A DNA stretch of 64,000 nt. It comes from Hoplostethus atlanticus (Eukaryota; Chordata; Actinopteri; Trachichthyiformes; Trachichthyidae). The translations under genes were made by a program, and so were the position numbers. Positions 32,031 through 45,047 of the stretch are shown in pieces. The stretch is taken from positions 1,308,001-1,372,000 of the forward strand of contig JAXDDX010000114.1 of the NCBI GenBank assembly GCA_034670405.1, read 5' to 3'. Below the pieces are notes generated by a model that saw only the letters and a list, made by a program, of their open reading frames with translations, did no database searches and had not been told where the DNA came from. How positions within the stretch are numbered: position 1 is the first letter of the stretch; each line of letters begins with the position of its first letter.

Positions 32031-35000
32031 ATACGCTCAAAGAACATCACTGTAGTAATGTTATTGAATAATGTGGATGGACATTTACAGTTTTGCTTAG
32101 ACAAACATGTGCAATAGCGGAGCCATCAATTAGCAGAGCCATCAATGTTTATGTAAACATGCGACTACTATCAGTGAGGAAATGATAATTTCCCTGTCAA
32201 ACACAGTACAGACATTAACCATGGCTATTCAATTCTTCTGAGACAGCCAAGTTCACATTTAGAAATGCAATCAGCTGTTCACAGCCACTGTTGCTCCAAT
32301 ATCGCTGTCAGAGAGTGTGTTACCTCACCTGAAAGCACGCTATACCTTTGCCATAAACACTGTTAGCACTCAGCAGGAGCAGGACTGGAGCCAATGACCT
32401 ACCAAGGGTCAAAGCCTATCCCTACTGAACTGAAATGCATGTCCTTGTAAGCACACAGGCTAATTTATCCCAAGTCTGTATCACTGTGATAGCGCTGCAC
32501 TGCAACCCACTTCTGCTCCTGCGTAGGATTCAAAAGCATGAGGGTACCAAGATTCATCACAATACCAGTACTAGAATAAATGATCAAAATGAAATAAAAA
32601 ACATGTAGACATAGGAGTGGTGATTTTCCCCATACTTGAGTCTGTGCTTTCATATATTTCATCATACTGACTTAAGTTTTATACATTCTGTGTTATCTCT
32701 CTGTCAGACACAAACACAGACTTGCCTGGATTTTCAAAGACAACTTGACTGGTTGTGTCTATGTCTGTGTGTGTGTGTGTGTGTGTGTGTGCGTGCGTGC
32801 GTGTGTGTTTGTATTCTATTTGAACATGTGTTTAAGTGAGTACTTCAAGTCTGTCGGGGTTTGCATTGCAAACATGTTATTTCTGCCATGCCTGCTTACA
32901 CCCTTAGCGTAATTCCATGAATCTAGTCATTGTGTTTGTTTGTCCAGGAGACCAAACAAATGCACATCTCAAAGTGTAGGCCGGCTGGCAGTGTGTGTGT
33001 GTTTATCAGTATACATAAAGAAGGAAGCCCCGCTGTGCATTGTTTAGTGGTCTGTAATCAAACTGTTCAATCTGTGTCTGGGCATAGAAAGCACCATACG
33101 TACATTTTTCAGTGGTTGACAGGCTTGCTTCACTGCCCATGTTTTTCCAAGTCTACGTGATTTTCTATGTTGCGGGAACTGGCTTTTATGGAGGGACCAT
33201 ACATATTGCATGTATAGAATATCTGTCTTAGTATTGAAACTTATGGTGCTGGAAGCAAGAACTAATGCTCACTATCACCTCATATACCAAAATGCTCCGC
33301 AAAAATAGCAAGAGGTGAAGTTACAATTCATTTCTAAACAGTGACTTTATCTGCTCTCTGCTGTTCTATGAGGTGTCTCTTTTAGAAGTCCTTCAGCAGC
33401 TACTGCCACTCAATACCATCCTTTCTCCAAAAGAAAAAAAGAGGTAAAAAAGTCAGAGTATTGATTTGAGGGAGTCAGGACCATTTTCCGTCAGTCTCCT
33501 CAGAGCTCAATGAATCATATACGGGCATAGTCAATGAGACAGCTCCTGGCCTAGTGTCAGCCTTTGATGTTTCTCACCTCTAGCTCTCCTTGTGTAAATG
33601 CATGCTTCTTTCTTTTCTAAGGTCTCAACCTCTTGAAGTTTAATTAATTAGGCTCATTCCAAAAGCATTAAATACAGTGACATACAAAGTGTGTGTGTGT
33701 GATTGGAGTGACTGCGTGTGTGACGAGGGTAAATGCGAATGATAGATGTACTGAATTTGTATCCACGTACAGAGAGAATAAGAGTGCAAGTGTTAAAAAA
33801 AATGTGATATAATAGTGACATGTGTGTATACAAAGTACCAGATGCCTCCCTCCTTACCCTCCAGGTTCTCCTGCTGGGTGCAATCACAGATAAATAGGGA
33901 GACCAGACATTTGGTTACGTTGGCCTTTAATTGCCACCTGGCTTCTGGAGCCTGTCACTTAGGCTTAGGCCTTTAAAGAAAGAGGCAAGCGTCTAAATAA
34001 CTGAGGTGTGAAGACTTCTATTCCAGCTTTAATCTTCCAGCAGGAAATCGCAATATCATGAAACAGTTAGAGCTGTCTATATATGATTTCAGGTCACAAA
34101 GGAACCAAATTAGTGTTGCAAATGATGCAATAGTTTGAAAAACAAGTTATTTTTTGAAGTAAAGACAAGCAGTGCTGTGCCGAAAGGGAACCAAATGACA
34201 TTTGTGTCATCTCAAAAACACTGAGACCTGTGGCAGCTGTTGCCAGACTATTAACAGAGGAGGTTGTGAAAGTTCGCAACAAGTAATATGTGTTTTGGCT
34301 TAACTAAAACACTTGACACACACACATATACAAATACATATTGTGGCTAGGGGTAAATGACTTGATCAAATCAAATATTATGTTACACCAAAAACTTTGA
34401 GAGACAATGCCTGAGTTTCAAGTTTCAAGAGTGGGTGAGAGAACTTTCATGACTCTACTGCTACTTCATTATTTGGTACATGTTATGTGATTATTTTTAG
34501 AAATAACAAAGCTGACATTTTGATCTTGCCTTCAATTCCCAGTGGCTGCGGCCCTGACATAAAGTCTACATACACATTCTGCCTGCAAGACTATTTTTGC
34601 CTCTCTTTAAGATTCCAAAAGTCATTGTACACTTTTCTTAGGCATTCTTAGGCAGGAAAATGAGCTGAAATACCTACTGATGTTGCACCATCATCTTTTA
34701 TTCCTGTGCCATCAAAAAAAAAGCAAGCAGCTTGCTTCTCGCTGCTTTGCCGCAACAGAAAGTATTTGAAAGACTCGCTCCAGGAACAAATTCAGATCTC
34801 GGTCCAAAAATTGAAAAACTGTTGTTTTATCTGAAACTGCTTTGACTGCTGTGAGGCTCTTGACTCATCCTCCTTCCTGTCTCTTATCTCCTGTGGCAAA
34901 AGCTAACTATAGACTTCGTTGTTGTTGCCCCCCCCCCCCAAAATAATACGAGGCACGCGGCCATGTGCACCTCTCTGCTGGCAAATAATTCCATCTGGCT

Positions 35001-35377
35001 TTTTGATGTTTACATGATGCTTCGTACCCAGATGCTTTGTTTAGCGTCGTCTGGTTATATATAATGGCCTAGTTTCTCATCAAGTTTCCCAATTGGAAGC
35101 TTTTGTAAATGTGTTGAGCCATAAGTTTGTAATGAAATGTGTTGTGCCATTAAGTGTCAGTGTGTCTGAGTTTGTAGGTGTGTATGTGTGTATGTGTGTG
35201 TGTGTGTGTGTGTCTGTGCGTGCAACCTGTTCAACCTGTTCCATATGATATTGTACGAATCGTACAATAGGCAGTTGTTTGCCATTGGAATAGCAAAGTG
35301 GAAAGCAAAGATGTCATTTTCAGCAAACATTTTTCTTCTTTAGCCATGAATGAAGGGCGCATATCTTTTCGTAACTC

Positions 35378-35421
<44 letters not shown>

Positions 35422-36223
35422 ACAGTGCAAGGGACACTGCTGGATGTCTTGTCACCTCTTTTTGTGTTGAAAGACAGTGTACACAGTGAAAGGCCCCTAC
35501 GGCCTTTGTGGAAGTCTGATGCTGTTTTAAATTCTGTGTTGACTCTTGACTGCCCCATGTAAAGCACAGTATCGGCTTGTCAGTTGGAGTGGACCGCTTA
35601 AAAGCACTGAAGACCATAAATATAGAGCGACGGGATCTCTGCCAGCTCTCACCGGGGATTTCAACTTACTGCCGTCTCGTTGCAAGCCCCGGGCTATGCA
35701 AGCAACGTGCACAATTGAACGGATCTATTGTGTTTATGAAGTCTGCCGGCTGCATTTGGCCTGTGAGTGTGAAGAAATGATGGGTGGTATTAGTTATCGC
35801 TGAACTCTTAAACAATTTCTGCAAGCTCAGGCTTTTCGCGGTCATGTCCACCAACTTACAGAGATTGACCTTTGCCATTTTTTTTTCTGCCTGCATTTTA
35901 TTTCCAAAGAACCTGCAGACAGCTAAGAATGAACGGTGGTGTGATTGTTGATTTCCTACACATTAGAGGCTCCTAGTTTGGTTTCCTCTTTTTTCTCTCT
36001 TCCACAACTTGGATAAATGTAATTAGGTCTTTCAGCATGAGATTGCCTCGCATGCGCCAGGCCAGTGGTATGGCAGCATGCTTGAGTGACCTGAATATTA
36101 AATTTTTTCATTCTTATCCACCCCTTTTCTTCGTAGTTGTTGCTCACTTAGTTGTAAGATGTGTCTTGAATAATAAACCGCTCTTGATCCTTGTTGGTAA
36201 GGCGTAACTCTCTGAAGACAAAT
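32031..36223. other. Intergenic DNA with GT microsatellites
   Basis: No gene recognised. GT runs lie at 32766-32808, 35190-35213 and 35381-35417. The stretch 35550-35810 is unique-looking and less AT-rich, with small open frames on both strands but no recognisable product. A C-run lies at 34929-34939. Confidence 0.35.
35381..35417. repeat. (TG)n microsatellite
   Basis: An uninterrupted TG run of 37 bases. Alternating Cys/Val and Thr/His open frames over it are artefacts. Confidence 0.97.
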
Positions 36224-36369
36224 GTTGTTTTTTTGCATTTTGCCTTTATTTGACAGTCAGCAGTAGAGAGAGACAGGAAAGACCGGGTGAGAGAGGAGGG
36301 ATGACATGCGACATAGTTTCCAGGCTGGATTCAAACCCAGCATTAGACCACTGAGACACCAGGACGCCC
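36224..36369 (-). mobile_element. Full-length tRNA-derived SINE with 12-bp target duplication
   Basis: On the minus strand it reads GGGGCGTCCTGGTGTCTCAG (A-box region), then GGGTTTGAATCC (B box), a body with TTTCCTGTCTCTCTCTACTG, then TGTCAAATAAAGGCAAAATG and a short A-rich tail. CTGAAGACAAAT flanks it on both sides (36212-36223 and 36370-36381), an exact target-site duplication. The two boxes are those of an RNA polymerase III promoter. The tail CAAATAAAGGCAAAATG is probably copied from a partner LINE. The family name is not known to me. Confidence 0.88.
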
Positions 36370-36381
36370 CTGAAGACAAAT

Positions 36382-37330
36382 TCTTATTGCTTATTGATAA
36401 GCACTTAATGTCGTTATCACTGTGTTGTCTTTATGTTGTGGAACAGGGAACAGGGAACTATGTTATGAACTACTCAACAGTAGATCAGAAACCTGGGTGT
36501 TTCTGTGTGTTCGCAATTACATTTTAAATATGATACACACATTTTAATGCCACCAGTTCTGAAATACTATGGCCGTTGGTTCATTGCTTTTTATCTGAGC
36601 TGTCTACCGGGTAAGCTGAAATCACAGAATCACAGGCATATTCATCATAGAAGCCCTACGTATTCAATCCACTTCACCAAACAGGTAAGCTAATAACTCC
36701 ACAACAGATGAATATGTCATTATTCTTCTTTTGCCAGTCTAAATGAGATTTGAACCACAGTTCCCCGGGGAACTGAAACCCAGCGGCAAAACCAATTACT
36801 ATGTTGCTCCACCAATGTCCTCCACTCATAGATAATGCTTTATTATGTGCTGTGAACAACCGCAAGCCATTGTAGACATAATACAAAATATTTTATGTCA
36901 AGGTGATTATATTTTCATTCTAATGCTTACATTTATATGCATTTGAGGTATTTTACACGTACAATGAGTGCAACCATAAAATAAGCTCACATTTCTAGAT
37001 CACCAAAATCACAAGCACTGAATTGTAAGAACTGCGAAGTTCAGAGCCATGGTGCCAATTTTCGGCGAGCATTGAATGGCCATGTAAGAGAGAAGTGCTA
37101 GGAAAAGAAAATAAGGGAAAAGAGTGGAGACTGAGTGAAGCGATGACCAGGCTGGGCGGGGAAAGAGTGGCTAAGTGGCTAGTGGTAGCAGAACCGTGAG
37201 CTGGTGGAGATTTGGGGTTTGCAGATCCCTTCGCAGCCTTGTACACCAGCACCAGGGTTTTGAATTGAGCAGCCACAAGGCCACCGGTGGAGGAAGTGTG
37301 GGAGGGAATGACATGAGAGAATCTGGAGAG
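36382..37330. other. Intergenic DNA before a large dispersed repeat
   Basis: No gene recognised. The last part (about 37000-37330, with GTGGAGATTTGGGGTTTGCA and the stretch near GTACACCAGCACCAGGGTTT) looks like the upstream end of the adjoining repeat family. Confidence 0.4.
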
Positions 37331-38690
37331 GAAGAAGTCAAGTTTATTTATACAGCCCTTTGTCATGAACAAGCCTCAAAGGACTTCACAGGCCTAACTA
37401 GGTCGGGCTGATAGACACACAGTTGATGCAGAGTGTAGACAGCAGAATGCATAATGCCGCAGTAGAAGGCTGTAGCTGCCTAACAGGAACGCCTCAGGGG
37501 ACGTTTCAAGCCTAACTAAGTCAGCTGAAAATCAATCAATTGTGACAAATAAGATGTTACAGAATACACACAGAACAAAAGCACATGCAAACAGAGTAAC
37601 AGGTTGAAGGGACTTAACAGAGAGGAGGACATGAGCCTACATAGCCTGTCTAAGGTAGCCTAACCTGGCCGGCACCACCAGCCTAAGGCCTCTATGAAGA
37701 CAAGGAAAACCTCCCAGAAAACCCTATAGGAGAAAAATAGAAGAAACCTTGGGCAGGGCAATTCAAAGAGGCATCCCCCAGCAGGACAGCTGGGCGTACA
37801 TTACATGCCAAAATATAGTACAGGCCATAGATCAATTGAATAGTTCAATATCCTTAGTCGACCAGTGCCCCTATAGTGCGGTGTATGTAGTTCAGTGTCC
37901 TCAGTCGTCCATGGGCCAAATAGATTAGTGTATATAGTTCAGGTGTTCAGAACCCGCGTCTCACGTCAGCCGGAGCTGGCACCACATCCCACTTCGGCCT
38001 GGGGCCAGCATCCACACTCCATATCAGCCAGGGTGCAGCACCCATGTCCCAGATCAGCCAGGGTCCAGCACCCATGTCCACCTCCAGGGAGGATCACTGT
38101 TATTGTCAGGTGCCTGAATGGAGGAGGGAAGACACACAGCCAGCAGGCACACTCAGCCATTTACACAATCACTCAGACAAACAGGGGGACAATCAGTTGT
38201 ATTGACGTGGTAGAGGTCACCCTAGGCCGGTATCCATCGGCCCAATATCTAGAGTCTAAGCTAATGTAACGACACTGTGTTGAATCCCTGGAAAGGGAAT
38301 CGAAAGAGGGAGTCGGTTCCAGAGGTAGGGAGCTCGATAGGAAGACGCTCTGCTGCTTGCTGATTTCTTCTTTACTGTCGGAACAGAAAGTGTTCTAGTT
38401 TGGAGTTTCTAACACTGGAGGTTGTCAGGTCAGAGAATAGAATATTGCAGTAGTCAAGTTTCAACGAAAAAAGGGCAATTGTTTGCAATATTGCGAAGGT
38501 GGAAAAATGCTACCGTTGTGATATTTTTGATGTGGGAGCCGAGATCCTTAACTGTGGGTAATAAGGCGGCCGCCAAGCTTCAGGACAACGTCTGTGAAGA
38601 GAGAACTCTGTGCCTTTGGGCCAACAGTTAACCTCTCTGTCTTGTTGGCATTTAACAGTAAATTATTTAGTGAGAAAGACAGAAAGACAT
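37331..38690 (+). repeat. Long teleost dispersed repeat (retrotransposon tail-like)
   Basis: It begins TCAAGTTTATTTATACAGCC and contains AAGACAAGGAAAACCTCCCA, GAAACCTTGGGCAGG, AATATTGCAGTAGTCAAGTT and CTGTCTTGTTGGCATTTAAC in that order. I know this succession from a repeat scattered over fish genomes, usually next to non-LTR retrotransposon ends. No intact coding region was seen. Three exact-length 30-bp tandem units sit inside it (37991-38080). Confidence 0.65.
37991..38080 (+). repeat. Three 30-bp tandem units inside the dispersed repeat
   Basis: The units 37991-38020, 38021-38050 and 38051-38080 share the pattern ATCAGCCAGGGTCCAGCACC with about 70-95% identity between neighbours and no length change. 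Confidence 0.8.
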
Positions 38691-39369
38691 CCCGTTTAGC
38701 TCAGGTAAGCTCTTTCTTTTCAAACTAGCCTGTTTGATATTCCCATCTTCATGTGATTATAATCTCACACTGCTGCATGGCTCTGTTACCCTGATACAAG
38801 TATTGTATGATGACCTACAGCCTTGGATATCCGGATACTTTAATACAATTCAGATATTAAAGTTCTGGCTCTTCTGTTATCTGCCACCATGTTGACACCC
38901 TTATCTTTCACCCTGCAGATCATCATTTCCAAAGCAGAGAAAATCAGCGGTTGCAAGATGCCCTGCATCAAAGGCAACACAAGGCATGATTGTTTACACA
39001 AGATGAACATTGAGCGATGATTTATACTTTCCACGGATCCTGGCACCGTTGTTTTTGAAGAGCAAGAAGAAGGATAAGAGCCGATAACAGCCACTATGCT
39101 TTCCGATCAGGTAAGTTGACTATGCAGTTAGAATAGAGGAACTGGAATGAAGTTGTGTGTTACTCGTACAGGACAACAGTTCTTATTTTGTGCCATAAAG
39201 CAATATCTCTTCTGCCCTCAAACAATGCAAGCCAATCTGACCCAGTGGCACACAATGTAAAATGCATTGTAGAAGCTGGTACAGGCTGCCGATCTTCTCA
39301 GCGATGGTCTTGTTTGTTTACGGTAATTATACTTATACTATATATGTCAAAACTAACTGGGTAATCATT

Positions 39370-40000
39370 CATTGATGTTAACTTTTTAAGTGAATATCAG
39401 AGAAGTTAGAATCGAAGGCAGAGGGAGATTTAGGCGGAGAGCTAGAGGGTAACTGGGATGTTGTCAGCCTTCTTCTCAAAGTAGGTGACAAAGTCCTCGG
39501 CACAAAGAGAAGAGGACGAGGGGGCTGAGAAGACGGGAGAACATAGAGGAGCAGAAGAGTGGTAAGAGATTGATAGCAGCAGCGACAGAAGGAGAGAGGG
39601 AGGACAGATGAAAAGTGGGAAAGATGGAAAGTGGGAGAGGTCAACCCGACAAGCCAGTCCTGTGCCACTTTCTCTCAGCTGCTTGAGGCATTGCACGTTC
39701 AATTTGCGAGGCTTCAAACTCCACAGGGGGGCAGGTGGGGGACAGAGAAGGTGAAAGGGGGACGAGAGAGCAGATAGGGACGGCGAGGAGTCTGCTGGAG
39801 CGAGGAGAGCACGGAGGAGGAGAGGGAGACGTGACAGACCACAGGTTACGCCAGGAGGTGATGGTGTGAAGTGAGACCAGTTAAGAAGGGTTATTAGAGA
39901 AGGGATTGGTGAAGGAAATAATGGTGGTCGGTAGCAGAAAGGTTAATAATGGAGCAGGCTGCAGAGAAGAGCAAGTCCATATAGAACCGTTCAGAGGGTG
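39370..40000. repeat. Purine-rich dispersed repeat relic
   Basis: Phrases such as GGCGGAGAGCTAGAGGGTAA and TTCTCAAAGTAGGTGACAAA followed by long GA-rich sequence resemble another repeat common in fish genomes. The open minus-strand frames here are shadows of the purine bias. Confidence 0.5.
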
Positions 40001-43000
40001 AACTGTGAAACACAGACCAGGACTGATGAATTTAATTGAATTGACTGATGGATTGAACCCCGTTTTCCAAGGCTCCCATTCAAATCAGGGCAGCGCAGTT
40101 TATCTCACCAGTTTAAACTGGTAATCCAGGACACCACTTTTGCAGAGACTTTGCCGTGCACAGAGCTCTGTCAGAACAGATTATCACTTGTCCAGCGCTG
40201 AGCACATTCATTATTCTGTTTAGATTTTTGTAATAGCGGTGTTTTCGCTCAGACGTGAAATAAATTGTTTTTTACTCTGAAACGGAGTAATGTACTCATT
40301 ATTTGTTTTTGATTGCTTGCTTCCCAGAGATGCAAATCACATGTCTTTGCGAGCTGCTTCTTGATTGTTTGGGGGAATTGCTTCATTTGTGCAAGGAATT
40401 TGATTCAATAAAGCCATTTTTATCCTTTTATTTTTGTGTGTGTGTCAATATGAATTAAGATAAAAGTAATACAGATATGATGCTATGTTAAAAAATAAGT
40501 TGTAATTACTCAAATTCACAGGATACCACTGAATGCCAGTAAACATGGTGAAATGGTGCAATTTCAATTATTTTGTCACACTTGAAAAGGCATGATAGTT
40601 TTAATGAGGATAACTTTTAGATAGTGGTCATTTCACTGGAAACTCTCAGCGTCGAGGGTCACCTCATACCTCTGAGCCCTCTTCAATCAGTCACAACTTT
40701 TCAACCGGAATATACTCCGTCACTCCCCCTTTTTTTTTCCTCTAGCAAGCACAGCCTTATGACGGAAAGTTTTAATAAAAGTACTGGGGGACATTTCAAG
40801 GCTTTGTAACTGAATCACTGCCGTGACACGATGAAGAAATCCTACTTACAAAAGCGCTGAATTATGTACACGCTCCGATTCTGGAACGGCGCTGAGCCCC
40901 ATTGCGGCAGATCCGTGACCGATTCACTCCCGACGCAACAAGCCCCTTGGGTGGGGAGAGAGAGAGAGAGAGGGGGGAGGAGGGAGAACGTGGAGCTTAC
41001 AGGGACAGTTGAGTCATGAGGGACAGCCAGCGGTGGCGACGCAACCCTCGTCCACAAACTATTAGTGTGCAGATTGATGGCCGAGTTGCTGGCAAGGGTA
41101 CGTGGGTGATACGGGACGAAGTGTGAATAGATGACAAGGTGTTTAACCCTTTGTCTCGGAAAGATCCATCCTTTCCCCACCGACGTGCCGGGGCGCGGAG
41201 GAACGGGGATACATCATCACGCTGCTCTCGGCCCTGTGGGGAATACTGGATACTGGGTCTTGGCTTAAAGCTGTGTCTGTGTGTGTGTGTGTGGGGGTGG
41301 ATTTCATGTGTCCTTCTACGCGAGCGGGTGTGCTTGCCCCTGCCCTTGTGTGCGAGTGTGTGTGTCTGCACTAACGAGCAGTGAATAAAAATAGCAGTAA
41401 TCAGTACCGTACCTCGAACCTATTGCCCCTCCCCGCCTCCGCCTCTCCCAAACTTGCTGCCCGCCTGCCCCTCAACCCCCCGCCCCCCCGCCCCACCCAC
41501 CCAGTGCTGCTTTTTTCCTCCAGACGCCGGGGTTAACTAACACTTCCCCCTGCCCGTCACCTGGGGAAGTCGCTGGAAGGGAACCATGAACCCAGGCCCC
41601 AATTTACTCTGCTGCTTCTCTCCGCAGCTGCTGTATCACGGGACGGGGGGGGAGGAAAGAAGAAAGAAAATCCTCTCTTCTCTCTCTCACCGGTATCTCT
41701 CATTCGCTCCCTCGTTTTTTTTCGGTTTTCTCTCGCTCTAGCTCCCACCGTCCCTCTACCTCAAAATCTCACCCCCCCTCCAGTGTCCCCCGATTGTTTC
41801 TATCAGTGCAACGGAGTTAGATTAGCAACAAAGCCATAATAAATACCTGAGGCTTGTTGGATTGTTTGCAGCACAGCGGCTGCAGGTGGTCCTAGCCATT
41901 GGGGGCTGGAGAGATGGATAGATGTACAGGTGCGGGACAGATGTCTCCGGGCTTAGCAGAAAGCCACAGCTTTCCCCTCCTAAGTGCTGTTGTTTTCCTA
42001 TGTGATATTTTTCTTTCCCAACCTTCTCTCCTTAATTATCAAGGATTATAGATGTGTAAATAACGCAGGGAACCATTTGCACCTTCACCCTGTAGAACTG
42101 AACGGTGAAGAAAGAGGTAGACGAAAGAAGAGGAGGGTCTAAAGGAGTCTTTCAATGAGCCAATTAAATGGTTTTTCGTGTCAGGAGGGTAGTGCAATTG
42201 TACTATAACATCTTTAGTCAATACCTTGTGTTTTCCATTCTTTCTACTTAGACCAGACAGAGTTTGAACCATGTTAAGGAGGTAGCAAGATGGACTACTT
42301 TATCTGACAATGTCATGTAATGTCAATGGGATAACTGATACAAGCCTTATTGAAGCTTATCAACAGTGCTAACCCCTGATCCAGTGTAGCTGCAGGTCTA
42401 AATACACAACAGCATGGCTCAATGACTCTGCTCTGTCACTTGATTTCCAATTACAACAATCATAAATGTGAGTCACAGCTCTAGTGCTTTATCATTTTCC
42501 AGAAGATTATTCACTGGTGGGGAAAAAAGATTTAGTAATTTTTTTTGGGTTCACACATGAGTTACCATGTACAAAAACACTGGCACGAAGGCATAAAAGA
42601 AAATCACACTGGTAGTAAACAACGAGAAAAAAACACTTTCTGATGCTCCGGGAAGCGACGAGAAAGCTAAGATGTCACCTTGTGTAAAGACAAGCGGCGT
42701 AAATTATAGCCTGCAGGGTGTTGCTATGGTAATGGTGACCACCAAGTCACCAGTTTGGAGTCTCCACTAAGCCAATGAAAACCACTCCTTGCTGTAATAG
42801 TGGGTGCTGGTGATGGAGGGTTCCATCCTGCAACGTGTCCAAATGTTCACCTTTAAACTTTATGGTTGAAGCATTAGCTAATTGCTTATTTACCTGACAC
42901 CAAGTACCAACAACTAAAGGTTTTTGTTTTTTGTCTCTACCCTGGTTGCAGGTATGACCTCTTAAAAGCATACTGAGAAGCCTCTAAAGAGAAAAAGACC

Positions 43001-44967
43001 CAATCCACCTCCCAGTAGGCGACTCGATGTGTAGATTAGATTTTGAGATATAGGCAATATACCTGCAACTGACAAAATGTGATTGCCTGTGGATTTCCAA
43101 TTAAATCCTTAACATTACTTGAAGAACTTTTTGTCCTCCATATCCCACCAGGTCAGATTACTTCACTAATACATTTGTGAAGACAGATGCTCAAACTGGC
43201 TTTTATTCTGAAACCGTTCACGTAACCTCTCTCACAGACAAGTTGCCTCATCAAAGCTATTTTAACTGTGAAAGCTATTACAAAAAAGCTAGTGATTACC
43301 ATTATCCCGTCCTCGGAGTGACTTGACTAATCAGAGTGCGAAGCGTTCTGAGTGGACTCCTCAAGCCCGTCAACAACAGCAGCCTAATGAGCCAGAGGTT
43401 CCAGCGGAGAAGCACATCTGCCGGCTTGTTTTGGTGGGTAGAGGGGAGCTGGCGCCGGGGAGGCTGAGAGTTTTAGTTAAACAAACATTTCTCGCAGCCA
43501 GAGCTACTCTGGAGGCAGAAGTAATCTCATTGTTTGATTTAAACCTCAGTGAGTGGAACCAAAGCACTACAGTCCCTACAGTCTGAAGCCCAGTGAAAAA
43601 GGGATAGAAAAAAGGAAAAAGAGAGGAGGTAGCTGCTATTATGAAGCCTATAGTGCTCTTGCTAATAACTGACAAAATACAATCTAGTCATACTAAGTTA
43701 TTTAGTTTAGCGGGTTAGCCTAGCATTCCCATTTATATTTTTTTTATTTATTTTTCCTTATAGTTCCTTCTTGAAGGAACTTAAAAAAAAATAACAACCA
43801 CCAATGAGATTATTTCTGCCTCCAGAGCAGCTTTGCCTTCCAAGAAATGTTTGAGTCTATGAGGGGGGGGGGGGGTAGTACCACCCTGTGCCTGCTCCCC
43901 AAAAGTCACCAGCTTCTTCACCGACAAGCCACAGCTGCTGCGCTCTGCGGCGCCCAGAACATAAGGCCGGGGAGAGAGGCTGGTCTGGCTGGTGGTGTGA
44001 ACAGGGATTATCCTGCTCGCACAGCTGAATGTCACCACACAGAGCCTGAGAAGACAGGATTTACAATGAAAACAGAAAATATTTGTTGTTCCTTGCAAGC
44101 GATTTACCTCCCAACTGCAGGAGCCCGGGCTGAGGACCAAAACCAACTGAGCCTTTTCCATCCTTAGGTGCTGTTTACCTGCTGCCTGAGGAGATTAGGC
44201 AGAATCACCATCATTTCTTTTTCTTCTTGTGTAAATGTGTTTTTGCATTTTCATTTTTAATTTTCCTTGTCTGTTATTTACTATTATTTCATTGGTTGTG
44301 AGGCACTTTGCAAGTGTATTTTGACAAACAGCTCCTTTATGAACACATTTCTGACAGAAATGTTACTCACAGCTGTATCCAAATGTATGAAGTATTGTTC
44401 AGCCCGCTATTTCTCCACCATTGGAGACCATGTTTGGACTTCTTTCTGCTTTGGCTGCGGTTCTGACCTTGGCACTCTCTGTGCTGTAATCCCTCTCCAC
44501 TCCTCTGCTGTGGCAGGCACTGTGGACTGGAAAGAAAATGTTTCTCGAAATTGCCCTTACAAAATGACCATAAACATAACCACCGTCTGAACCCCATGCC
44601 GGTAGCATAAAGTACAGTAAGTATTAAAAGGAGTTCCCTGCAGTTTGGATCAGTATTCTTGTGTGGCCGGTCCGGCCAGGAATAAACCTCTTTGTTAGTG
44701 GTCCATATAGCAGAGGGATATAATGACCCCGAACGAAATGACTCCCCTTGGTCTTTAATGGAGGCCTTGGCGAATGGGCTATGAATCAGGAGACTAACAT
44801 GCAAGTCGGAAGCAGCATTGCGGACAGGGATATCACAAGGCCCAGCTCAGACAGCAGCAATAACGCAGCCCTCCAAATCCTATTATCATTGTAATGGAAC
44901 GGATGGTGTGGGAGGAGAGAAGAAGGGTATGTGGGAGGGTGAGAGAGAGATGAGGTGGAAGGGTGCT

Positions 44968-44969
<2 letters not shown>
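40001..44969. other. Intergenic DNA with a GC-rich patch
   Basis: No gene recognised. The part 40880-41800 is GC-richer with several CpG, GA/CT runs and C-rich stretches (41470-41500), and might be a CpG-type regulatory region, but I find no start codon with a coding continuation. An inverted pair of about 52-bp similar segments lies at 43479-43532 and 43802-43853. A 9-bp hairpin (AGTTCCTTC, loop TT) lies near 43761-43780. Confidence 0.35.
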
Positions 44970-45002
<33 letters not shown>

Positions 45003-45047
45003 CCTGTCTCGACCTAAACGTGCACACACACACACACACACACACAT
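44970..45047. repeat. (CT)n followed by (CA)n
   Basis: A CT run at about 44971-45000 and a CA run at about 45022-45046, separated by unique sequence. Confidence 0.95.

Noticed and set aside
40880..41800. Possible CpG-island promoter with first exon
   Set aside because: GC-rich with GA/CT and C runs, but no ATG leading to a supported coding exon and no clear donor; not called as a gene.
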